Shown here in pieces: positions 1 to 5,608 of a stretch of DNA of 9,725 nt (its first letter is position 1; the number at the start of each line of letters is the position of its first letter). The stretch is taken from the NCBI GenBank assembly GCA_900556395.1, contig USOQ01000083.1, positions 1-9,725 on the forward strand. The letters run 5' to 3'. The translations under genes were made by a program, and so were the position numbers. The notes under the pieces were generated by a model. The model saw only the letters and a program-made list of their open reading frames with translations, was not told the DNA's origin and made no database searches. This DNA is from Candidatus Segatella caccae. Its GTDB lineage: Bacteria > Bacteroidota > Bacteroidia > Bacteroidales > Bacteroidaceae.

Positions 1-191
1 CTCGCCGTCTCTACAACATGACTGGCGACATCGTAATGTCTCTCCTCATCCTCGATGATGCTACCAAGGCACCAGAGATGTTTGCCAAGAGTGCCAATGT
101 ATATGTTCGCATGGCAGAGGAGGAAGTTCTCGGCCATTCATCATACATCCAGAACTTCAAGGCAGAAGACTTGGAGAGCTTCAAGGCATAA
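1..191 (+). CDS. Acyl-CoA dehydrogenase family protein, C-terminal end (partial)
   Basis: The reading frame is open from the window edge (first full codon at base 3) to TAA at 189-191, giving 62 residues that begin RRLYNMTGDIVMSLLILDDA and end DLESFKA. The tail resembles the helical C-terminus of the acyl-CoA dehydrogenases found in Bacteroidota, which are FAD flavoenzymes of the cytoplasm that pass electrons to electron-transfer flavoprotein. The FAD-binding and catalytic parts lie outside the window, so the assignment rests on memory of the family tail only. The last codons hold two copies of TTCAAGGCA (156-164 and 180-188), 24 bp apart. Bases 183-206, covering the last two sense codons, the stop and 15 bases beyond it, recur exactly at 1757-1780. 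A strong terminator follows 22 bases after the stop. Confidence 0.65.
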   Translation, partial: RRLYNMTGDIVMSLLILDDATKAPEMFAKSANVYVRMAEEEVLGHSSYIQNFKAEDLESFKA

Positions 192-206
192 GCTTCAATA
201 ACTATA
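183..206 (+). repeat. Direct repeat, copy 1, over the acyl-CoA dehydrogenase stop codon
   Basis: These 24 bases (AAGGCATAAGC at the left end, AATAACTATA at the right end) are identical to 1757-1780. The copy includes the last two sense codons, the stop codon TAA at 189-191 and 15 bases of 3' untranslated sequence. The two copies bracket the ATPase gene and its promoter, about 1.57 kb apart from start to start. Confidence 0.95.
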
Positions 207-213
207 TAATAAG

Positions 214-249
214 AAAGTCCGTGGGAATTTATTTACCCACGGACTTTTT
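214..249 (+). terminator. Rho-independent terminator after the acyl-CoA dehydrogenase gene
   Basis: The arms AAAGTCCGTGGG (214-225) and CCCACGGACTTT (236-247) are perfectly complementary over 12 bp around a 10-base A+T-rich loop. The right arm runs into TTTTT (245-249). It lies 22 bases after the stop at 191 and reads as a strong intrinsic terminator. Because it lies between the two copies of the 24-bp repeat, it may have arrived with the ATPase cassette. Confidence 0.88.
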
Positions 250-408
250 CATTTTATTTTTTCTTAAATCTCACTGATTCTTGGATTGCGAAGCATAGAG
301 CCTGGCTCTCCCCAATCATCCATGCATCGAAATGAACATAAGCTATCCGATATCTTAAAACGACATTAACTAGGATATATAGATACTTTTTATGTTAAAT
401 TATACATA

Positions 409-444
409 TTGTTTAGTCGATTTAACAAAATAATTGTATTTTTG
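409..444 (+). promoter_or_regulatory. Bacteroidota-type promoter of the ATPase gene
   Basis: The -7 box TATTTTTG lies at 437-444 and fits TAnnTTTG exactly. The upstream -33 element is weak: TTG at 409-411 is too far away, and GTTTAG at 411-416 is at about the right distance. Transcription would start near 451, leaving about 20 bases before the ATG at 471. The rest of the 221-bp gap from 250 to 470 is A+T-rich and holds nothing else I can recognise. Confidence 0.6.
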
Positions 445-470
445 CAAAGTCAATTAAACAATATTGAGCC

Positions 471-1739
471 ATGATACAAAAAGAAGTAATCAGAGAAATA
501 CTCTTGGAGAACAGAAAAGAAGTAGAATTACAACATGTCGTTCCAAGAAACTTCCAGATGGAAGATTTTGCCAACTATGTTCTGATTGGCGTCAGACGAG
601 CTGGCAAATCTTTCATGCTCTATCAGCAGATTCAACAAAACCTGAAACGGGGAATCACCTGGGACTCCATGCTCTACATCAATTTTGAGGATGAACGTCT
701 GATGGGGATGACTGCACAAGAACTTAATCTTATCCTTGAAGTTCATGGTATGATGTCAAAAGAACGTCCTATTCTATTTCTTGATGAAATACAAAACATC
801 AATGGCTGGGAAAAATTCGCACGCCGATTGGCAGACAACAAATACAGAGTCTATATTACAGGCAGCAATGCAAAGATGCTTGGCAGTGATGTAGCAACAA
901 CTTTAGGAGGACGCTATATCACCAAACACATCATGCCATATAGTTTTCCCGAATTTCTCCAAGCCAATGAAGTGTCTTATGATTCAAATACTCTCGCAAC
1001 CACCTTTGGAAGAGCTGAAGTACAACGACATTTCACTAATTATTTCCGTTTTGGCGGTTTCCCAGAAGGAGCAAGATTAGCATCAAAAAGAGATTATATC
1101 AATAGTGTATATCAAAAGATTTACCTAGGAGACATTGCTTCTCGTAACAAAATTGAAAATCAATTTTCTCTTCGAGTTCTATTCAGAAAATTGGCAGAAA
1201 GTGTAAAGCAACCGATTTCTTTTACACGTCTCACAAATATAATAGCATCTACAGGTGCAAAACTAAGCAAACCTACACTCATTAACTATCTTGAATACTC
1301 TAAAGATGCATTCTTGGTTTATCCCATCAAGAATATTGCCGACAATCTCACTCAACGTGAGACCAATCCCAAATACTATTTTGTGGACAACGGCATCATC
1401 AGTATACTTGCCATGGATGTTGACACATCATTATTGGAGAATATGGTTGCGATGGAGCTACTTCGAAGATATGGACTGGAAGAGCAAGTGTTCTTTTACA
1501 ACAAGAACGTGGAAGTAGATTTTTACATACCAGATGCCGCAACTGCCATACAGGTAAGCTACAACCCCAAAAAGTCTACAGAAACTTGGGAAAGAGAATC
1601 TACAGCTCTTATCAAACTTTCCAAGGTATTGGATTGCAAGCGTCTCATAATCCTAACTTACGAGTTGGAAGAAGAGATTGTTGTAAAAGACAAGAAAATA
1701 GAAGTGATACCTGTATGGAAATGGTTACTTGATTTATAG
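471..1739 (+). CDS. AAA family ATPase with DUF4143 domain
   Basis: This 422-residue protein has the usual size and order of the AAA_14 (PF13173) plus DUF4143 (PF13635) family. The Walker A motif is GVRRAGKS at residues 40-47 (Lys46), the Walker B is ILFLDE at 101-106, and a sensor-like TGSNAKML follows at 130-137. Residues about 225-290 look like a winged-helix segment. The C-terminal part has the pattern seen in degenerate PD-(D/E)xK nuclease folds: Glu329, then VEVDF (347-351), then AIQVSY (359-364). Ser363 stands where an active nuclease would have Lys, so cleavage activity is doubtful. ATP binding is likely; the biological role of the family is unknown, and members are often present in many scattered copies in Bacteroidota. 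The ATG at 471 is about 20 bases after the predicted transcription start. The gene is bracketed by a 24-bp duplication of the preceding gene's end. Confidence 0.93.
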   Translation: MIQKEVIREILLENRKEVELQHVVPRNFQMEDFANYVLIGVRRAGKSFMLYQQIQQNLKRGITWDSMLYINFEDERLMGMTAQELNLILEVHGMMSKERPILFLDEIQNINGWEKFARRLADNKYRVYITGSNAKMLGSDVATTLGGRYITKHIMPYSFPEFLQANEVSYDSNTLATTFGRAEVQRHFTNYFRFGGFPEGARLASKRDYINSVYQKIYLGDIASRNKIENQFSLRVLFRKLAESVKQPISFTRLTNIIASTGAKLSKPTLINYLEYSKDAFLVYPIKNIADNLTQRETNPKYYFVDNGIISILAMDVDTSLLENMVAMELLRRYGLEEQVFFYNKNVEVDFYIPDAATAIQVSYNPKKSTETWERESTALIKLSKVLDCKRLIILTYELEEEIVVKDKKIEVIPVWKWLLDL

Positions 1740-1744
1740 CTATT

Positions 1745-1780
1745 ATCCAGAACGTTAAGGCATAAGCTTCAATAACTATA
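1745..1780 (+). repeat. Second copy of the acyl-CoA dehydrogenase 3' end (direct repeat, copy 2)
   Basis: Bases 1757-1780 are identical to 183-206. The preceding ATCCAGAAC (1745-1753) also matches the gene at 147-155. Read in the same frame, this stretch gives I-Q-N-V-K-A-stop, while the intact gene gives IQNFKAEDLESFKA-stop. It therefore looks like the dehydrogenase tail with the 24 bp between its two TTCAAGGCA repeats removed and a small change (TTC to GTT). It begins 5 bases after the ATPase stop codon. I infer a remnant of the original or donor gene end. Confidence 0.75.
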
Positions 1781-1783
1781 GAA

Positions 1784-1818
1784 ATGGCCGCCTCTGTCAT
1801 CGTGACAAAGGCGGCCAT
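1784..1818. terminator. Hairpin between convergent genes, likely bidirectional terminator
   Basis: The arms 1784-1799 and 1803-1818 (ATGGCCGCCT at the outer left, AGGCGGCCAT at the outer right) pair over 16 bp with one C-A mismatch around a 3-base loop. There is no strong T-run on either side. It lies 44 bases after the ATPase stop and 29 bases beyond the stop of the large minus-strand gene, so it can serve both. Since it follows the second copy of the dehydrogenase 3' end, it may originally have terminated that gene. Confidence 0.65.
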
Positions 1819-1847
1819 ATTATGAGTGGGTATTGGCTGCGACAAGA

Positions 1848-4214
1848 TTACATCAGGATGCTCTTCAACACTCCAAGCCCTTTCTTCAAGGTATTGTTCT
1901 TCTTTGTTGTTTTGCTGGCTTTACTGCGCACGTTCTTCGCTTTTTGTTTGGTGTTTGACAAGCTGGGACCGCGCCAACGCACGGGGTGCAGATATCTTGA
2001 TTCGAAATAGAGGTGCTGGCCAGTAAACTTGTCTTTCACCTCGGTAGAGCCGTTGTTGCCCTTCATGCGATATACCCACACACGGTCGTAGAAACCAAGT
2101 GTAGAGCCGATGGGGCCAACGTTATTGGGCAAGGTAGAGAGAGCGTCGTGGCGCGTGTAGTTGGTGATGAATTCTGCTTTGTCGTCGTCCGACACCGTCT
2201 GCGCCCATCCCGTGTGCTGCGCCATAGTAGCGCGCTCGGCAGTTGCCAGCGCCAGCTCGATAGAACAGGGACCGTTGGGTGCGAGAGTGGTCTTGGTCAC
2301 GGGGTCGATAAGCTCTAATGCCTCCATAAACGCCATCGGTTCCTTTGCCCATTCCTTGAGTTGAGGGCTGTCGCTATAGGCTGCGAGGTTCGAGTTGTAG
2401 TCGGTATAGGTGTACTTCGAGTTCTGCTCAATGTAGCGCATGGCACGATAGATGAGCGTTCCCATCTCCTGACGCGTCATGGCGGCAGTCATGTCGGGAT
2501 TGCCATCGGCAATGTCGGCAAAGAGATTAAGCTTCTCTTCATCGGCCTCTTTGCCCGTCATCTCCTTTATCAGCTTCATGGCTATCGATGCAACCTGCTG
2601 GCGTGTGGCGGTAACGGTGTAGTCGTTGCCCAACAGCTGCTCGTCAATGAGGTTGTCAACAAGGGCGCGATTCACCTCATCTTCTGCCCAAAGGCTCTTT
2701 TTCACGGTGCTACGGGCGGGCAGCGTAAACATGCCGGGCTGAGGCGTTGTTGCTAACTTGGCATTGTCTTCGCGCATGTTCAGCTGAGCCTCCATGTGTT
2801 TACGGAATAAGGCCAGTGAGCCGTCAACACCTGCCATGCGGCGGTGCTTCTCGGTAAGATGGCGCTGCTCATAGTTATAAGACATGCCGCACCAGATGCA
2901 GCTCTGCCAGTAGATATGCTCGCCAGCGGCATTGGTGCCCACATAAGCCTGTTCTGTGGCAAGGTTGGCTTCAAAGAAATGAACGCCCGGCGTGTACGAC
3001 TTCGCCTCTTCCTGTTTCATGAACTGGAAGGTGTGTTTGGGGTTACGCTCACACTGTCCGCATATGCTGCACGAATAATACACCTTCGGGTCTTGCGTAC
3101 AAGTGTAATACTGCACTTGTCGGTCGGCAGTGCATATCTTAGCCACAAAGTTGTGCTTGGTGCATGGATTCTTAGTAGCCTTCAATCCAGCCTTCTGTGC
3201 TTCTGCCACATTGCCCGTATAGGTTCTTACGGTGTAGGGCGGGAACTTTGCATGGCGGGCCATGAGTGTTCTAACGGCTTCGCCCTGGTTGGCGGGTACA
3301 CACAGCGTGGCATCGCCCGCAAGGAACATGGTGCTATGATAATAATAATAATAGCTGTCGGGCCATATGGGGTTCTTCATGCCATCGTTCAGCGCGCGCA
3401 TAAACGTCACAGCATCTACTTTGTCGCTGAGCCATACCTCTTTGAGATAATAATAACCTGACTGATAGAGGCTCAAGGCATCGGCAAAGTCTTTATAAAC
3501 ATCCTCGTTGCTGGTATCTACAATAACCTTTCTAAGGAACACACGATTGGGGCCTTCAAACTGTGACAACGGGTTGTGGGTCTCGGTAATGGTGACCACA
3601 TCGTGGGGATGCAGGTTGGCACAGCAGGCGTCGGCTGTTTCTTTAGAATAGATATTATGACTGGCACGGAATTTCTTCTTGTTGGCGTTATAATCTTCAA
3701 ACAGGTCTTCCTTCTTCAGATTGCCGCCTTTGCCACCAGGCACGGTGAACACCATGCTGAAGCTTGGAAAGTAAGGAGCACTGATATTCACGCGAGCGGG
3801 TGCGCCGTTGACGCTAATCTTAATCATAGTGTCGTCAACATAATAGTCACCCTCGCGCATCTCATATTTTAAGATGTATGGACCCTTGGTGTCGAGCATC
3901 AACTTTATCGATGCCCTATACGTATAGCCTGCTTTAAACTTAGGGTTTGAGGGGTCTTTGGTGTTAAACTCGCCTTCCCAGACAATGTTCATGATAGAAG
4001 CGATACCTTTCTCTACCAAGTCGCCATACTGGGTCTTAGCAGCGGTAAGCTGTAGCTGTTCGGCTTCTTGCATGGTCATGTCGGGTTGTGGCACTGGCAT
4101 GGTGAGGTCGATTGAGGTTACCGTCTTTTTGTCGGCGCCCTTCATGGTCGAAGGAAGTAGCAAAAGTACAGCAATGAGTAAAGTCAAGAAGTGTTTCATG
4201 TTAGCTTTGTACAT
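1848..4214 (-). CDS. Large exported protein with S-layer-homology-like motifs and Cys pairs
   Basis: The 788-residue frame starts with a signal peptide: MKHFLTLLIAVLLLL, then PSTMKGA, with cleavage probably near residue 27. Translation may really begin at the second Met, base 4199 (residue 6), which gives the more typical signal peptide; I kept the longest frame. Residues about 535-660 resemble S-layer homology (SLH) modules: TRQQVASIAMKL, LFADIADGNP then MTRQEMGTLIYRAM, and AYSDSPQLKEWAKEPM then LAPNGP. SLH domains bind cell-wall polymers or peptidoglycan in other phyla and are unusual here. Cysteines cluster at 351, 361, 372, 382, 385, 388, 439 and 442, including CxxC pairs that could bind metal. 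A run of five Tyr (288-292) and a Lys-rich tail (about 755-788) are also seen. The overall function is not recognised. G+C looks higher than in neighbouring genes. It is transcribed alone, with promoter-like boxes at 4370-4377. Confidence 0.85.
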   Translation of the reverse strand: MYKANMKHFLTLLIAVLLLLPSTMKGADKKTVTSIDLTMPVPQPDMTMQEAEQLQLTAAKTQYGDLVEKGIASIMNIVWEGEFNTKDPSNPKFKAGYTYRASIKLMLDTKGPYILKYEMREGDYYVDDTMIKISVNGAPARVNISAPYFPSFSMVFTVPGGKGGNLKKEDLFEDYNANKKKFRASHNIYSKETADACCANLHPHDVVTITETHNPLSQFEGPNRVFLRKVIVDTSNEDVYKDFADALSLYQSGYYYLKEVWLSDKVDAVTFMRALNDGMKNPIWPDSYYYYYHSTMFLAGDATLCVPANQGEAVRTLMARHAKFPPYTVRTYTGNVAEAQKAGLKATKNPCTKHNFVAKICTADRQVQYYTCTQDPKVYYSCSICGQCERNPKHTFQFMKQEEAKSYTPGVHFFEANLATEQAYVGTNAAGEHIYWQSCIWCGMSYNYEQRHLTEKHRRMAGVDGSLALFRKHMEAQLNMREDNAKLATTPQPGMFTLPARSTVKKSLWAEDEVNRALVDNLIDEQLLGNDYTVTATRQQVASIAMKLIKEMTGKEADEEKLNLFADIADGNPDMTAAMTRQEMGTLIYRAMRYIEQNSKYTYTDYNSNLAAYSDSPQLKEWAKEPMAFMEALELIDPVTKTTLAPNGPCSIELALATAERATMAQHTGWAQTVSDDDKAEFITNYTRHDALSTLPNNVGPIGSTLGFYDRVWVYRMKGNNGSTEVKDKFTGQHLYFESRYLHPVRWRGPSLSNTKQKAKNVRSKASKTTKKNNTLKKGLGVLKSILM
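3339..3353. repeat. (ATA)5 trinucleotide run inside the SLH-like gene
   Basis: Five ATA units in a row on the plus strand encode five consecutive Tyr codons (TAT) on the minus strand, residues 288-292 of the large exported protein. Changes in copy number would keep the frame and alter only the length of the tyrosine run. Confidence 0.8.
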
Positions 4215-4369
4215 TGGGTTAGAAAAATCAGTTAATGTGCAACACTATGGTTAATAATCTTGTTAGAATGGTTGAACAACTACCGGTAAATGGAGTTTAT
4301 ATCCTGCCGAAGAAACCTCTTATGCCGGTGTTGCAAAAACGAACAAAGGGGATTCTACCACAGACTTGG

Positions 4370-4377
4370 CAAATATA
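4370..4377 (-). promoter_or_regulatory. Candidate -7 box for the SLH-like gene
   Basis: On the minus strand the bases read TATATTTG followed by CC, an exact TAnnTTTG match. The -33 position holds only a T-rich stretch, not TTTG. It would give a 5' untranslated region of about 150-165 bases. A near copy on the same strand (AATATTTG then CC) lies 40 bp further upstream: the plus-strand decamer TGGCAAATAT occurs at 4367-4376 and again at 4407-4416. A weaker and closer candidate, TAGTGTTG, is at 4240-4247. Confidence 0.4.
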
Positions 4378-4440
4378 CAAATTAATTTCGAAAAAACGAC
4401 TCCTCCTGGCAAATATTTTTATTCAATAATTCACACAAAC

Positions 4441-4552
4441 ATGCCACTTGTAGGGATTTTCCTTTTACGATTAGGGAATTATCCCGATGTAATAAAAATT
4501 AGAATGATTACCTTTGCAAGCGAGATAAAGGAAAATTGCCCTACACAGGCAT
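4441..4552. repeat. Imperfect inverted repeat around a promoter
   Basis: The left arm (4441-4465) and right arm (4527-4552) are reverse complements in three identical blocks: ATGCC, TGTAGGG and ATTTTCCTTT, 22 matching positions separated by small differences. The 61-base centre contains the -7 box TACCTTTG (4509-4516). Only the right arm would lie in the mRNA, so the structure acts, if at all, as DNA: an operator, an invertible segment or a small mobile element. The whole gap 4215-4584 holds this repeat, the two promoters and no supported gene. Confidence 0.65.
4509..4516 (+). promoter_or_regulatory. -7 box of the DUF4476 gene
   Basis: TACCTTTG followed by CA fits TAnnTTTG exactly. No clear -33 TTTG is visible. 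Transcription would start near 4523, giving a leader of about 60 bases that contains the right arm of the inverted repeat. Confidence 0.6.
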
Positions 4553-4584
4553 AGAAATAACAACATTCAAAAACAGTAACACTT

Positions 4585-5082
4585 ATGAAAAGAAATGAAA
4601 TCATGGCACTCATCGCCACCACCATATTGATGTTTGCAGTTTGCTTATCTGCTTCGGCTCAAAGTCAGGACAAGAAGAAAGTGGTTACAAAAAAGAAACA
4701 ACCAGAAGTTGTCGTCATCTGCCCAGAAAGGCCTATGCCGCTCACTAACGACACCACTTCATGCCTGGACGAGGGCATGAGTTATAGCTATAGTCTCAGC
4801 AACCAGGCTTTCTCTATACTATATAATAAGGTAAAGAAAGCGTCTTTCGATGACAACAAACTTGACTTGATAGAAGTAGCAAGTTTGGGTTGCTATTATT
4901 CTTGCTCACAGACAATTCGTATGATGAAGATTTTCACCTTTGCCGACGAACGTCTGAAAGTTCTTAATCTGATGGCGCCACGCATCGTCGACCCTCAGAA
5001 TGCCATCGATATCTACAAGTTGTTTAGTTTCGACAGCGATAAAGACAAAGCTGGAGAAATCATGAGACGTTGCAGATTGTAA
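4585..5082 (+). CDS. Exported DUF4476 domain protein
   Basis: This 165-residue protein begins with a signal peptide (MKRNEIMALIATTILMFAVC, then LSASA, cleavage probably after residue 25), followed by a short Lys-rich stretch (KKKVVTKKK). Residues about 71-160 fit the DUF4476 pattern (PF14771): repeated short helical units with Phe-Asp-Asp/Glu-Lys-Leu signatures, here ASFDDNKLDLIEVA (86-99), FTFADERLKVLNLM (117-130), IVDPQNAIDIYKLF (134-147) and FSFDSDKDKAGEIM (147-160). Six cysteines (46, 60, 103, 107, 163 and one in the signal peptide) could form disulfides after export. The family's function is unknown. The gene has its own promoter and a strong terminator, so it is probably monocistronic, and it is divergent from the SLH-like gene with a shared regulatory region. 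Confidence 0.85.
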   Translation: MKRNEIMALIATTILMFAVCLSASAQSQDKKKVVTKKKQPEVVVICPERPMPLTNDTTSCLDEGMSYSYSLSNQAFSILYNKVKKASFDDNKLDLIEVASLGCYYSCSQTIRMMKIFTFADERLKVLNLMAPRIVDPQNAIDIYKLFSFDSDKDKAGEIMRRCRL

Positions 5083-5106
5083 GCTTAATAGAAGCAATTT
5101 AAAGAA

Positions 5107-5158
5107 AAAATGCTGCCATCTATCTTGGGGTCTCAGACCTGACAGATGGCAGCATTTT
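5107..5158. terminator. Terminator after the DUF4476 gene, probably bidirectional
   Basis: The arms AAAATGCTGCCATCT (5107-5121) and AGATGGCAGCATTTT (5144-5158) are perfectly complementary over 15 bp. A second small hairpin (GGTCT/AGACC) sits in the loop. Flanking A and T runs let it work on both strands, serving the gene ending at 5082 (+) and a possible minus-strand gene ending at 5175. Confidence 0.85.
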
Positions 5159-5174
5159 GCTGTCTTTCTGGGTG

Positions 5175-5383
5175 CTATTGTTTGCCAGGAAAATCGGAAT
5201 TGTCTATTTCGCGGAAAAGTCCGAAGAATCTATTGCCAACCCAGATGATGCCGACTATCAGGGCTATAAAGATAACGCCCTGCCATTGAGCAATACTGCA
5301 TACGAGGAAATACGCAAGAAGTTGAAAGCAGCTAATGGGCAGACAAGATACCCACCCTCCCCAGTGTAGCCTGCTAAAAGCAT
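5175..5383 (-). pseudogene. Possible small two-helix membrane protein gene, frameshifted
   Basis: On the minus strand a frame ending at 5175 (TAG) encodes LLAYFLVCSIAQWQG, then VIFIALIVGIIWVGNRFFGL, then FREIDNSDFPGKQ. This looks like a real transmembrane helix with a polar C-terminal tail. It has no ATG; a stop lies upstream in frame. The overlapping frame starting at ATG 5383 gives MLLAGYTGEGGYLVCPLAAF, which also looks membrane-like, and runs out of frame with the first. One extra base, for example in the G-rich run GGGGAGGGTGGG (about 5353-5364), would join them into a protein of about 70 residues. A convergent terminator directly follows the stop. The same DNA also reads open on the plus strand as a polar peptide (5157-5369) with no proper start. 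The family is not recognised. It could be decay, a sequencing error, or chance. Confidence 0.3.
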
Positions 5384-5551
5384 AAAGATTATTCGAGTAA
5401 GGCTAATACAAATAAGGGAATATATAAAACAAAAACGTGCATCTCTATGAGTTGTACGCTTTAAATATCTATAGGTGTGTGTGATTTGCCACAATTCACT
5501 ATATCAAAAAATATGACATACAATCTTTCTTGAACATTTTTTTAAAAAACG

Positions 5552-5582
5552 TTGGAAGTTTCATTCCATTATTGTATCTTTG
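5552..5582 (+). promoter_or_regulatory. Promoter of the protease lipoprotein gene
   Basis: TTG at 5552-5554 and TATCTTTG at 5575-5582, separated by 20 bases, match the Bacteroidota -33/-7 arrangement. Transcription would start near 5589, about 20 bases before the ATG at 5609. The A+T-rich stretch from about 5390 to 5550 shows nothing else I can name. Confidence 0.75.
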
Positions 5583-5608
5583 CAATGATCAAACAATAGA
5601 AATCGTAT

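Noticed and set aside
2361..3461. Long plus-strand open frames (2361-2756, 2844-3461) opposite the SLH-like gene
   Set aside because: They lie fully inside the minus-strand gene, which has a signal peptide and domain-like motifs. They have no promoter or recognisable domain and look like antisense shadows of a higher-G+C gene.
4235..4429. 64-residue plus-strand open frame upstream of the DUF4476 gene
   Set aside because: It overlaps the divergent promoter region, has no promoter box or family resemblance, and its composition is typical of A+T-rich spacer DNA.
5157..5369. 70-residue plus-strand open frame starting at TTG
   Set aside because: Its start lies inside the terminator right arm and it lacks a promoter. 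The polar peptide is what the complement of a hydrophobic membrane gene would give. It remains an alternative to the minus-strand remnant.
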